Shown: in pieces, positions 42,868 to 51,060 of the stretch
How positions within the stretch are numbered: position 1 is the stretch's first letter
Layout of the letters: each line of letters opens with the position of its first letter
DNA from: an uncultured Bacteroidales bacterium
GTDB lineage: Bacteria > Bacteroidota > Bacteroidia > Bacteroidales > Muribaculaceae
NCBI GenBank assembly: GCA_900539915.1
Contig: UQDU01000004.1
Span: 1-64,000, forward strand
Length of the DNA stretch: 64,000 nucleotides
Direction of reading: 5' to 3'
Made by a program: the position numbers and the translations under genes
The notes under the pieces: generated by a model
Seen by the model: only the letters and a program-made list of their open reading frames with translations
Told to the model about the DNA's origin: nothing
Database searches by the model: none

Positions 42868-43842
42868 ATGAAAACCGACACTCCGGCATCACACATACAT
42901 ATACTCTGCTGCACTGACAGCAATTATCTCCCTTACACAGGGGTAATGCTTACCTCACTGCTCTCCAATAACCGCCGCCACGACATAGACATATATGTGG
43001 CGACCACCGACAACAACAACGAAAACCACCGACGTCTGAACATATTGGCCGACATATTTTCATGCAGGATACATATCATACATATAAATCAAGCCGAAAT
43101 TGACGCATTGCCCGATGCTAAGGACAGCTGGCCCAAAGAAGCATATCTGCGTCTGACCTGTCTTGACCGACTGCCCACAAACGTCACCAAAGTGCTCTAT
43201 CTCGATGGCGACATCATAGTCAACACCGACATCGGTCCCCTGTGGGAGACTCCCATGAAGGGCAAAGCTGTTGCCGCCGCACCCGACATCAACAACTACA
43301 TCACAGACTATCGACACCGCCTGAACATCAGCTCTCAATATTTCAATTCGGGTGTGATGCTGATGGATATAGTGCAGTGCCGACGTATCGCCATGAGTCG
43401 CCGCTGCATCCACCTGATATCCACCCTCACGCTTGAGTATCCGGATCAGGACGCCCTTAACATCGTGCTGGAGGGGCAAGTAGCCTATGTATCCCAAAAA
43501 TGGAACCTCGTAGACGGTTATCTGCTGACACGCAATCAGGGGCGTCTGCCATCAAAAATCAAGAAATTGATACATGCCGCTGCAACCACCCGAAGGAGTG
43601 CCATCATTCACTACACGGGGATTTACAAACCTTGGCGCGTCGGAACATACATGTTTCACCCCATGTATGCCATATGGCACAAATTTTACCGCCGGTCACC
43701 GTGGCACAATCTCGACATACTCCGGCATATACCGGCCAATATTTTAAAACGCATCACAATAACACGGCTGAAAACACTCCACATATTCGGTCTACGCAGC
43801 TCCTACAACGACACCTGGACACTCATCTCACGCAAATCATGA
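42868..43842 (+). CDS. Glycosyltransferase family 8
   Basis: This is the third GT8 paralogue, of 324 residues from the ATG at 42868. An upstream in-frame TTG at 42838 would overlap the previous stop and add ten residues. The motif is DGD (Asp113, Asp115, in KVLYLDGDIIVNTDIGPLW). Other family blocks are HIHILCCTDSNYLPYTGVML, AYLRLTCLDRLP, YFNSGVMLMDIVQC, PDQDALNIVLEG and IIHYTGIYKPWRV. The C-terminal basic tail (ILKRITITRLKTL) could lie on the membrane. The next gene overlaps by four bases (ATGA), indicating coupled translation. Confidence 0.9.
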   Translation: MKTDTPASHIHILCCTDSNYLPYTGVMLTSLLSNNRRHDIDIYVATTDNNNENHRRLNILADIFSCRIHIIHINQAEIDALPDAKDSWPKEAYLRLTCLDRLPTNVTKVLYLDGDIIVNTDIGPLWETPMKGKAVAAAPDINNYITDYRHRLNISSQYFNSGVMLMDIVQCRRIAMSRRCIHLISTLTLEYPDQDALNIVLEGQVAYVSQKWNLVDGYLLTRNQGRLPSKIKKLIHAAATTRRSAIIHYTGIYKPWRVGTYMFHPMYAIWHKFYRRSPWHNLDILRHIPANILKRITITRLKTLHIFGLRSSYNDTWTLISRKS

Positions 43843-44837
43843 AAAGCCACAGCCCCAGCACCCAGGAAACAGATACGAGACTGCCACTTGTAAGCATAGT
43901 CATAATCACCTACAACTCCGCACGTTTCGTCAAGGACACTCTTGAAAGTGTCGGCAACCAGACTTATCTCGGCCCTATGGAACTCATAGTCAGCGATGAC
44001 TGCAGCAGTGATGACACCTTAGAAGTATGCCGCAGCTGGATAGCGGTACACGCCGACAGATTTACAAGGGCATCCGTAATCCGCACTCCACGAAATACGG
44101 GCATATGCGGCAACTATAATTTCGCACTCAGACATATCAACGGCGAGTGGATAAAATATATTGCCGGCGATGACATGCTGATGCCGCGGAGCATAGAACG
44201 CTTCGTGGCGATAGCATCAGTATCCCCCGACCGCTTCTATATATCCGGGATAGACAGATTTCAGGGCGCACAAGGTCCATGGTATCCCATGGGCACTTAC
44301 TTAGACTGTCGGAGCGCGGACCAGCAGACCTACAACCTGGCTATGCACGCCGGAGGCGGCATAGTTTCGGGACCTGCATTTTTCATCCATGCCGGGCTCC
44401 TAAAAGAACTTGGAGGGATGGATATGCAATACCCTATGCTTGAAGACTTCCCTTTTGCTTTCAGATGTGCCTTTACAGGCCATCACATCACCATCATCAG
44501 AGAGTCACTGGTAAGATACCGCGTATATGGAGAAAGCGTGTCAAATTCCGGCGACAAGTTCAATACCATGTATCACAGAGCCATATATCAGGCACGCAAG
44601 GATATAGCCTTACGCCAACGGCGGTATCTATGGTGGTGGCACAACTCGGTAATGAAACTGCTGTCACGCCCGGATGAATGCCGCGGATTCATGCGCTCCA
44701 TAACCGAGTGCTTGCTCAAATGCACTGACGTCTATGCTTGGGCTGTCAAAGTGCAGAGCCTTGTCAGTTCCAGCCTCCCCCGAGAGCTTTGTAGAGCTGT
44801 ATCATGGCGAGGTATTCGTCACGTATGGCATCGCTAA
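43839..44837 (+). CDS. Glycosyltransferase family 2
   Basis: The 332-residue inverting GT-A enzyme starts at the ATG overlapping the GT8 stop (43839-43842). LVSIVIITYNSARFVKDTLES and LIVSDDCSSDDTLEVCRSW carry the nucleotide-binding Asp residues. RNTGICGNYNFALRHINGEWIKYIAGDDMLMPRSIERF contains the DDM metal-binding acid motif. Downstream are AGGGIVSGPAFFI and MLEDFPFAFRCAF, the latter resembling the catalytic ED. It has no strong membrane helix. The last ~25 codons run antisense through the 3' end of the neighbouring outer-membrane-factor gene (74-bp convergent overlap), so its C-terminus may be an acquired extension. Confidence 0.92.
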   Translation: MKSHSPSTQETDTRLPLVSIVIITYNSARFVKDTLESVGNQTYLGPMELIVSDDCSSDDTLEVCRSWIAVHADRFTRASVIRTPRNTGICGNYNFALRHINGEWIKYIAGDDMLMPRSIERFVAIASVSPDRFYISGIDRFQGAQGPWYPMGTYLDCRSADQQTYNLAMHAGGGIVSGPAFFIHAGLLKELGGMDMQYPMLEDFPFAFRCAFTGHHITIIRESLVRYRVYGESVSNSGDKFNTMYHRAIYQARKDIALRQRRYLWWWHNSVMKLLSRPDECRGFMRSITECLLKCTDVYAWAVKVQSLVSSSLPRELCRAVSWRGIRHVWHR

Positions 44838-46161
44838 GCCCGATTTCCGCGTCAAACAACCTGCGCTGGGCATCCAGGACATCGAGGTAGCTGAGCGTGC
44901 CGGCATGGTACTGCATGACGGCGAGTCTCAGATACTGCCCGGCCGCCTCCATAAACTGCTTTTTCGAATCAGCCGAGGCATGTGACTGCTGATAGTTGAT
45001 AGAGGCATCCCTGACCTCGCCGAATGCACGGAGCAAGTCCTGTTCATACTGTATGCGTGATTGCTCATAACGCGCCACCGCAGCCTTGTGCATGCGCTTC
45101 TTGCGTCCGAAATCCAGCACCGACCCTCCTACGGCACCGATAGGATAATAATATGCTGATTTGAAGAGGTCAGGGAAACGCGAGTTCCAGAAACCGGCCG
45201 TAAAATCAAGCCTTATAGAGGGGAAACGGTCAGCATATGCCACACCTACCGCCTGTGCTGACGCCTGTAACCTCTGCTCAGACGCCCTGAGGTCAGGACG
45301 CCGCTGAAGGAGTTCGGAAGGCACTCCGAGAGGAAGACTCGGAGGCAGCACATCGCCCAGGTCAATCTTGTGGCGGATATAGTCAGACGACGGGTACTCG
45401 CCGGTCAATACCGACAGTGCCGTGCGCAATATCTCGGCCTGACGGCTCAGCTCGGGTATCAGCGACTGCGTGGAAAGATATTCCGTACGGGTCTGCAAAT
45501 ACACCAGTTCGCTTGTCAGACCGGCCTCAAAACGCAGACGCGCCTTATTCATGGATTCCTCGCGAGTAATCAGTGTCCGCCGTGTGATGTCTATCGTGGC
45601 TTCCTGAGCCAGGAGGCGGTAATAGGCCGAAGCAACCTCCGCAATCACTGTCATGCGCATAGCGTGCTGGTCATCCAGAGTAGCCTGAAAATCAGCCGCA
45701 GCCTGACGTCGGGCATAGTTGAGCTTGCCCATCAGGTTGTACTCCCACCCTATATGCACTTTGATGCCAAGCTGCGGGTCAGGCGAATAGTTGCCGTCAG
45801 GCAAAGATCCGTCATGGTACCACTTGGTCTCGCGTTCGCCTCTAACAGTGGCATCCACCGTAGGATAATAATCAGCTTTCGCGATACCGTATAGCTCCCT
45901 GACCTCCTCCACACGTGCGGCAGCTTTGAGTATGTCATGGTTATGAGCGAGGGCCTTGTCAATAAGACCGCAGAGAGTCTGGTCGTCAAATACACGTCTC
46001 CAGTCATTTTCAGCATAGCTTACTGAGGCCGGAGCCTCTCCGACGTCATATGACTCGGGCATAGAGGTGTCAGGCTGCTCCAAGTTCCTGAGCGGATGGC
46101 AGCCACACAATGCCAAGGCTGCAACAGCCAGGGCTATGACATATGAATACCGCTTTCCCAT
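44764..46161 (-). CDS. Outer-membrane efflux factor (TolC/NodT family lipoprotein)
   Basis: The 465-residue channel protein has a lipoprotein signal ending LALCGC21. The duplicated OEP domains have WRRVFDDQTLCGLIDKALAHNHD, typical of the NodT branch, with helices (AAARVEEVRELYGIAKADYYP) and beta strands (PSIRLDFTAGFW). The repeat closes with GTLSYLDVLDAQRRLFDAE and YLAMIQLYKALGGGW. It spans the outer membrane and periplasm as a trimer. It is directly downstream of an RND adaptor (one-base overlap), but no RND pump lies between or beside them. Confidence 0.94.
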   Translation of the reverse strand: MGKRYSYVIALAVAALALCGCHPLRNLEQPDTSMPESYDVGEAPASVSYAENDWRRVFDDQTLCGLIDKALAHNHDILKAAARVEEVRELYGIAKADYYPTVDATVRGERETKWYHDGSLPDGNYSPDPQLGIKVHIGWEYNLMGKLNYARRQAAADFQATLDDQHAMRMTVIAEVASAYYRLLAQEATIDITRRTLITREESMNKARLRFEAGLTSELVYLQTRTEYLSTQSLIPELSRQAEILRTALSVLTGEYPSSDYIRHKIDLGDVLPPSLPLGVPSELLQRRPDLRASEQRLQASAQAVGVAYADRFPSIRLDFTAGFWNSRFPDLFKSAYYYPIGAVGGSVLDFGRKKRMHKAAVARYEQSRIQYEQDLLRAFGEVRDASINYQQSHASADSKKQFMEAAGQYLRLAVMQYHAGTLSYLDVLDAQRRLFDAEIGLSDAIRDEYLAMIQLYKALGGGWN

Positions 46162-47294
46162 CAGTGCTTGAGTGTCTTGTACTTGCTACCCTTTTCTACC
46201 GCATCCACAGAGCTGACAGCGATGTAATCTCCGGCTTGCAATCCCGAGGTCACAAGCACCGAATCCCCGATGGCAGTGCCTATTTTCACCTCCCGGCGGC
46301 TGAGTTTTCCGTCGGAATCCGATACATAGACATAAGTTTTGGCCGCATCCTCCACGAGAGCCGCATTGGGCACTGCAAGACGCGAGTGTGTGTGACCACA
46401 AGTTACTTCCACATCAGTGTGAGTGCCCGGCATCAGCACATGCGGCATATTCGGGACGATGGCACGGATACATATAGTGCCATTCTCGGCATCGGCCCGG
46501 TGGGCGGCGAAATCCACGCACCCATGCTGCGGATGCACACACCCGTCAGTGTTGGTTACCGTGACGAAATAATCGGTCTCATGCTCGGGGTTGGTGCAAT
46601 GGGCATCAAAGCATACGCCGGTCATGCGGCTGCGCTGGTATTCCTTGGCCGAAAGGCTGAATTCCACATTGACGGTGTCCACATTGATGATAGATGACAA
46701 CTCTCCGCTACCCGGGCTTACGTAACTGCCGACATCGACATTGCTCCGGGCGATAAAACCCGAAATCGGTGCGCGTACGATGGTGTTGCTGAGATTCAGA
46801 CGCGCCAGCTCAAGCTCGGCCTGGGCAGCCTGGACTTCAGCTGTGGCATTTTCGTAAAGGTTCTCAGCGTTGTCAAGGTCAAGCTGAGAGGCAGCATTAG
46901 CCTCAAACAGCGGACGAATACGCGCCAGGTCGCGCTCAGCCTTGCGCTGGTTGGCCTTAGCCTTTGACAGGCTTGCAGCTGCTTTGTTGACCAGAGCCTG
47001 ATAAACCGTAGGGTCTATCTGAAACAAAGGTTGTCCGCGCTTCACCTCCGCTCCTTCGACAAAAAACATCTTCTGGAGGACACCCTCGGCACGCGAGCTT
47101 ACGCTTACGGTGCGATGCGGCATAATCACGCCGTCATATTCCCCAAGGTCCTGCGTGCTGACAGGCTTGACCTCTTCAAGCATCACGGTATGCAAAGCAG
47201 AGTCACCGGCGGTGTTATTACAAGAAACCAGACATAGGCTGACTACAGCGGCACAGAGGGCCGACATGGTCACTTTGGAAATATTTTGTGCCAT
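46161..47294 (-). CDS. RND-type periplasmic adaptor (MFP) with a Cys/His-rich barrel
   Basis: The 377-residue AcrA/MexA-type adaptor is a lipoprotein (LCLVSC25). It shows GEYDGVIMPHRTVSVSSRAEGVL (barrel-sandwich half 1), a helical hairpin around residues 100-170 and TIVRAPISGFIARSNVDVGS (half 2). The beta-barrel starts at VNVEFSLSAKEYQRSRM. The barrel is odd: residues 228-303 hold six cysteines and many histidines (CFDAHC, CVHPQHGC, CGHTH), which AcrA-like adaptors lack. Metal binding is possible but unproven. It connects an inner-membrane pump to the outer-membrane factor encoded immediately downstream. The pump gene is absent. The start overlaps the TPR gene by 25 bp; Met10 at 47267 is an alternative. 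Confidence 0.92.
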   Translation of the reverse strand: MAQNISKVTMSALCAAVVSLCLVSCNNTAGDSALHTVMLEEVKPVSTQDLGEYDGVIMPHRTVSVSSRAEGVLQKMFFVEGAEVKRGQPLFQIDPTVYQALVNKAAASLSKAKANQRKAERDLARIRPLFEANAASQLDLDNAENLYENATAEVQAAQAELELARLNLSNTIVRAPISGFIARSNVDVGSYVSPGSGELSSIINVDTVNVEFSLSAKEYQRSRMTGVCFDAHCTNPEHETDYFVTVTNTDGCVHPQHGCVDFAAHRADAENGTICIRAIVPNMPHVLMPGTHTDVEVTCGHTHSRLAVPNAALVEDAAKTYVYVSDSDGKLSRREVKIGTAIGDSVLVTSGLQAGDYIAVSSVDAVEKGSKYKTLKH

Positions 47295-48304
47295 ATGGAG
47301 AGAATGTCTAATCGATTGGTCTTTACATTAAGCAGAATCTCCACAATGCGCCGGTGGTCCTCATCGGCATGTAATTTGGTGGCTTTGTGGAGCATGGTAT
47401 TTAGAAGATGGACACCCTTGTCACGTGTAGCCTTGGCTGCTACGAGTGCCTCTCCGAGGTCTATTGACAAGTTAAGTCCGCGCAATGTCAGCTCAGGCTC
47501 TATCTTGGTGAGGAACTTCAGCGCACGGGTGAAATATGCCACAGCCTCGCGCTGACGGCCCATCTGCATCAGAGTGCGTCCCTGGGTGGCCAGTGAGTCA
47601 ATCAGGCTGTCGGTGGCAAGAGTGATGGCTCGGTCATCACCGGCCTCGACCTTAAGTTGCTCCATATAGGTCATGGTGGCTACCTGACAGTGGGCCAGCA
47701 TATTGGCTTGCTTGACACGCGAACGGTAGATACCGCCGGCCGCATCTATGGCAGCCAAGTGTGCCGGGCCGTAACGTTCGGGGTCATCCTTGGCAAGGCG
47801 TTCAAACAGCGATGCACATTTTTCTATCTCTCGCTCGGCAGCCTTGAGTTCGCCTCGCGAGGAATGCACCTGAGCCAGATCGTAGAGCAGCGATCCGAGT
47901 ATGCTGAGAAAGACGGCATCCTTGCGCTTGGGCTCGCGCATCATCACATTGAGAGCCGCTGCGCCGCAAACGAGAGCCTCCTCCGACTGCCCTTCACGTG
48001 AATGCAGGGCCGTCAATACAGACAGACCCATGGCGTGCAAGTCAGACATCTGCCGGCCTTCGTCACCGGTCTCGGCAATATACTCGCAAAGCTCCTGACA
48101 GAGGAGCACAGCGTTCTGAGCCTCCTCCTTGTCAGCCATGCGCATGGCGCGCATCCTCAGATAGTCATACGCCACCACGCCATCAGCAGCCAACAACTGG
48201 CTGACAAGCTCAGGGAGTCCGCCCGAGCGGCGCCGTAAAGCTATCAATGCTCCTACAGGAGCAGCCATGGTCATGAAGCGGGTATCTAAAGAAGTGACGT
48301 TCAT
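47270..48304 (-). CDS. Tetratricopeptide-like helical repeat protein
   Basis: The 344-residue, all-helical protein has no signal peptide or membrane helix. TPR-like pairs are visible: EEALVCGAAALNVMMREPKRKDAVF, LAQVHSSRGELKAAEREIEKCASLFERLA and QGRTLMQMGRQREAVAYFTRALKFL. TPR proteins act as scaffolds, and no partner can be named. It is the first gene of the minus unit, and its 3' end overlaps the adaptor start, so it is likely co-expressed with the adaptor and outer-membrane factor. I find no DNA-binding domain. Confidence 0.78.
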   Translation of the reverse strand: MNVTSLDTRFMTMAAPVGALIALRRRSGGLPELVSQLLAADGVVAYDYLRMRAMRMADKEEAQNAVLLCQELCEYIAETGDEGRQMSDLHAMGLSVLTALHSREGQSEEALVCGAAALNVMMREPKRKDAVFLSILGSLLYDLAQVHSSRGELKAAEREIEKCASLFERLAKDDPERYGPAHLAAIDAAGGIYRSRVKQANMLAHCQVATMTYMEQLKVEAGDDRAITLATDSLIDSLATQGRTLMQMGRQREAVAYFTRALKFLTKIEPELTLRGLNLSIDLGEALVAAKATRDKGVHLLNTMLHKATKLHADEDHRRIVEILLNVKTNRLDILSIWHKIFPK

Positions 48305-48354
48305 TGAGACGAAATATATGACTATTAATTATTGGTAGCGTACGGTTGTGAATG

Positions 48355-48400
48355 CCCTGATGGCGTAATGGCACGTCCCTACAACTATGGGTGCAGCCCT
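48355..48400. repeat. Relic half of the paired-palindrome element
   Basis: ATGGCGTAATGGCACGTCCC followed by TACAACTATGGGTGCAGCCCTTAAG aligns with the right half and flank of copy 2 (ATGGCATGTCCCTACTGCG, ATGGGTGCATTCCTTGAG). The left half is gone. It lies just beyond the PfkB-like stop. Confidence 0.6.
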
Positions 48401-48406
48401 TAAGGA

Positions 48407-49279
48407 TTACAGCTTGATTGCGTCCAGAAGTGCCTGACGGTCATCGGCAGTCAGACCCTCGGCCAGGCGCATGAAGCTCATGTCACACTCAGTCAGAGCA
48501 CGGGTAAAGGCGGCGATTACTACCGCGTTGCCGTTACGGGTAGTGACAAGGCTCTCGTCAGGAAGCGGAATCCTCAAAGTATGCTTAGGCGAATAGTAAC
48601 GCAGACAGGGACCATCATCATCCACTGTCAGACCTATAAACTCGGGGCAGTAAAATGAGATGTTGTCGCGATAAGCCGCATCAAGGCTACGGCATCCGAA
48701 AAATTCCTTGAGTTCGGTTTCCGTGGCTATCACAAAATCGGCAAGCTCGAGATTGTCGAGAAGCGACGGCTTGACAGGTGTCAGCTGTTTGCCCTCATGT
48801 ATGTCAAAACCGGGTGCATAGACCACCAAAGCCCTGCGCTGGCGGCAAGAGCCGATAAACTCTCTGACAAACTTGATGTTACGCGGAGCCACGGCGAAAT
48901 AATCGCCCATGACCACGACATCGTCACGGTCAATCCGCGGCCACACGGCATCAAACGTATCCTCGGGATACACACGGTAACGCACCGTATCCGCGTTGTC
49001 ATGGCTCTCGTCGGGGAGAAAATGCAGATTGAGGGGAGTGTGACCTCCGGCATAGCGGTCAATGCTTGATACGGCCACGCCATGCGCCGACAGGTATTCC
49101 ACGATGAAATCGCCGACACGGTCACGTGCCGCCTCGCTTACAAATGTCACCGGGACACCTTTGCTGGCGAGATGCACACTTGTCTGTAGCATGCGCCCTT
49201 CAGGCCACATGGATATGGGAAGCCCCCCGGCGGAGTCAATACCGAGAGCCGACGAACCTATTACTGCAACTTTCTTCAT
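48407..49279 (-). CDS. PfkB-family sugar kinase-like protein with altered catalytic motif
   Basis: The 290-residue ribokinase-fold protein starts KKVAVIGSSALGIDSAGGLP, the family's substrate-binding N-terminus. It continues through VHLASKGVPVTFVSEAARD, VVVMGDYFAVAPRN and DFVIATETELKEFFG, where the last corresponds to the family's NxxE metal region. The C-terminal signature, normally DTTGAGDAFVAGF, reads VTTRNGNAVVIAAF, so the catalytic base Asp is Asn251 and the anion-hole GAG is RNG. The protein may bind sugar without phosphorylating it, or use a different chemistry. It follows the SIS gene by 39 bp; together they look like a sugar-phosphate handling pair. Confidence 0.82.
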   Translation of the reverse strand: MKKVAVIGSSALGIDSAGGLPISMWPEGRMLQTSVHLASKGVPVTFVSEAARDRVGDFIVEYLSAHGVAVSSIDRYAGGHTPLNLHFLPDESHDNADTVRYRVYPEDTFDAVWPRIDRDDVVVMGDYFAVAPRNIKFVREFIGSCRQRRALVVYAPGFDIHEGKQLTPVKPSLLDNLELADFVIATETELKEFFGCRSLDAAYRDNISFYCPEFIGLTVDDDGPCLRYYSPKHTLRIPLPDESLVTTRNGNAVVIAAFTRALTECDMSFMRLAEGLTADDRQALLDAIKL

Positions 49280-49318
49280 ATGCGGAAAAATGTGTCTTTG
49301 AACCTTGAGAGGCCGTAA

Positions 49319-49924
49319 TTATTTGCCAGCAGAGGCCACCGTGCCGAGATAGCCGCCATGATGACGCAACGCATATTCACGGCGTGTGAAACCTGTGGCG
49401 TTCATCACATTGACCACAAGGATGTCACCGATGACGGTCATGGCTGTGGTAGAGGTGGTGGGTGTCAACCCCAGAGGGCACACCTCAGGCGCGCCGCCTG
49501 TCGAAAGCACTACGGGGGTCATGTGTCCCAGCTCGCTGTCGGGGTTTCCGGTTATGACTATCAGCGGCAAAGCCGGATACAGATTCTTGGCCAGGTCAAC
49601 CAATTCGATGATTTCACGGGTGCGTCCGGAATTGCTGACCAGCAGCATGACATCGCCGGGCTGCAGCACCCCGAGGTCACCGTGCTGTGCCTCGCTCGGA
49701 TGCAGGGACACGGCCGGTATGCCCGTAGAGCAGAATGTCGTGGCAATGTTCATGGCTATCTGGCCGGCTTTGCCCATGCCTGCTGTCACGAGCTTACCGC
49801 CATGTTCGTGTACATGCTCCACTATAAGGTTGACAGCCTGATCATAGGCAGGAGTATATGGTATATTCTGTATGGCACGACTCTCGGCATCGAGAATCTC
49901 AAGCATGGTCTGCTTTACTGACAT
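49319..49924 (-). CDS. SIS-domain sugar-phosphate isomerase (KpsF/GutQ-like, no CBS)
   Basis: The 201-residue protein starts at the ATG at 49922-49924; longer in-frame sequence upstream runs through the promoter and is not counted. It has a single SIS domain: GGKLVTAGMGKAGQIAMNIA, TGIPAVSLHPSEAQHGDLGV, VMLLVSNSGRTREIIELV and GLTPTTSTTAMTVIGD. These are the motifs of D-arabinose 5-phosphate isomerases that feed KDO synthesis. The usual C-terminal CBS pair is missing, as in several short GutQ/KpsF relatives. The substrate could be arabinose-5-phosphate or another phosphosugar. It is upstream of the PfkB-like gene. Confidence 0.88.
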   Translation of the reverse strand: MSVKQTMLEILDAESRAIQNIPYTPAYDQAVNLIVEHVHEHGGKLVTAGMGKAGQIAMNIATTFCSTGIPAVSLHPSEAQHGDLGVLQPGDVMLLVSNSGRTREIIELVDLAKNLYPALPLIVITGNPDSELGHMTPVVLSTGGAPEVCPLGLTPTTSTTAMTVIGDILVVNVMNATGFTRREYALRHHGGYLGTVASAGK

Positions 49925-49987
49925 CGCACAATGATTTAGAATTTGACAGGGAGCGTGTGGTTTCCGTCCCTGCATAATGTTTTTTTG

Positions 49988-49995
49988 CAAATATA
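49988..49995 (-). promoter_or_regulatory. Probable -7 box of the SIS-PfkB unit
   Basis: TATATTTG on the minus strand (49995-49988) is an exact -7 match, about 64 nt before the SIS ATG. No TTTG/TTG occurs at the right distance. Confidence 0.45.
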
Positions 49996-50087
49996 CGATT
50001 TTTCCGCCAATCGGCATCGTCACAAAGCCGTAGCCGACGGAAACTTTGCCTTGACGCTGCACCACTGCGACCCCGAATCCCGCGCCG

Positions 50088-51026
50088 TCATATCAGCAAC
50101 GTAGGTTTCGAGAACAATGAGAAGCCAAGCGACTCCTTGAACAGGCACAGGCCGTCGTCAGGAGTACCGGCTATCGACGATGGTCCGAGATCAAACCAAC
50201 GGAATCCCTTACGGGCGAAATCCATCGACATGCTGACCGCTATATTGTTCATCGGACGCAGCTCTGCGGCCTCCGGGATATTGCCCCAGTACACTCCCTG
50301 GACGATACCGCAGGGATGGTGGTAATTTATGGCGGATGCGACAGACTGCCCTTCGGCAGTCACTATGTACACGCTCCCTGCCACCATGCGGCCTATGGTA
50401 GACCGCAGGTTGTCAAGGGTCATATGCACAGGGTAGCCTCTCGACTCATGGTTGATGGTGACAACGCGATAAGCCTCGGCAAGCGCATCGTCATCAGACG
50501 CATCATAGGCACGGCACTCCAGACCGGCTCTGACCGACGCCCTGTATTTGCGCCGCGACTGCGGGATCAGCAAACTCTCTACGTCCATATCCTGCGCAAG
50601 AGGCATGGCGTAGGTATAGTCGGTATATAACAGTTCGGCTCCGCCACGCAGGGCTGCGAGATACTGCTTGGCTATCTGAGAGCGTGTAGAGTAGATGTCA
50701 GGGGGGAGAGTCAAGCGTATGCGGCAGCCATATTCCCGGGCATATCCGCGCAGGGCCGCAATCGCTTCCACATAATAGAGAAGCTGCTGAGGCCTCGTCT
50801 CCTCGATGCAACCGAAGGGAGCCGAAAACGGAGCCCTCAGCTCCCCGTCTTTCAATCCGAGGGTGAGGCCGAACCTGATGCGTCCGTTGGCATCGCTGAC
50901 GGCCACATAATGCAGATCGTCACATTTGCCGCGGTTGAGTTCACTGAATTCGGTGCGGCTGTAGACCAGTAGCGGATCAGGAAACATTGCGGCATACTCA
51001 TCTGCCTGGAGTCTCGTAGCTTTCAT
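50088..51026 (-). CDS. Acetyltransf_6 / FemAB-like acyltransferase, paralogue 1
   Basis: The 312-residue protein starts at MKATRLQADEYAAMFPDP (ATG 51024-51026). It has the GNAT-like pattern of the BioF2/FemAB-type family: FSAPFGCIEETRPQQLLYYVEAI, SRRKYRASVRAGLECR, VVTINHESRGYPVHM, then ASAINYHHPCGIVQGVYWGN and FARKGFRWFDLGPSSIAGTP. The final block (LCLFKESLGFSLFSKPTLLI) is nearly identical to that of the next gene. Such enzymes transfer acyl or aminoacyl groups to sugars or cell-wall peptides. The acceptor is unknown. It is 34 bp downstream of its paralogue, so they form one unit. Confidence 0.8.
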   Translation of the reverse strand: MKATRLQADEYAAMFPDPLLVYSRTEFSELNRGKCDDLHYVAVSDANGRIRFGLTLGLKDGELRAPFSAPFGCIEETRPQQLLYYVEAIAALRGYAREYGCRIRLTLPPDIYSTRSQIAKQYLAALRGGAELLYTDYTYAMPLAQDMDVESLLIPQSRRKYRASVRAGLECRAYDASDDDALAEAYRVVTINHESRGYPVHMTLDNLRSTIGRMVAGSVYIVTAEGQSVASAINYHHPCGIVQGVYWGNIPEAAELRPMNNIAVSMSMDFARKGFRWFDLGPSSIAGTPDDGLCLFKESLGFSLFSKPTLLI

Positions 51027-51060
51027 AGGGTTTTGATTACAGTGATTAACCGCCGAAGGG

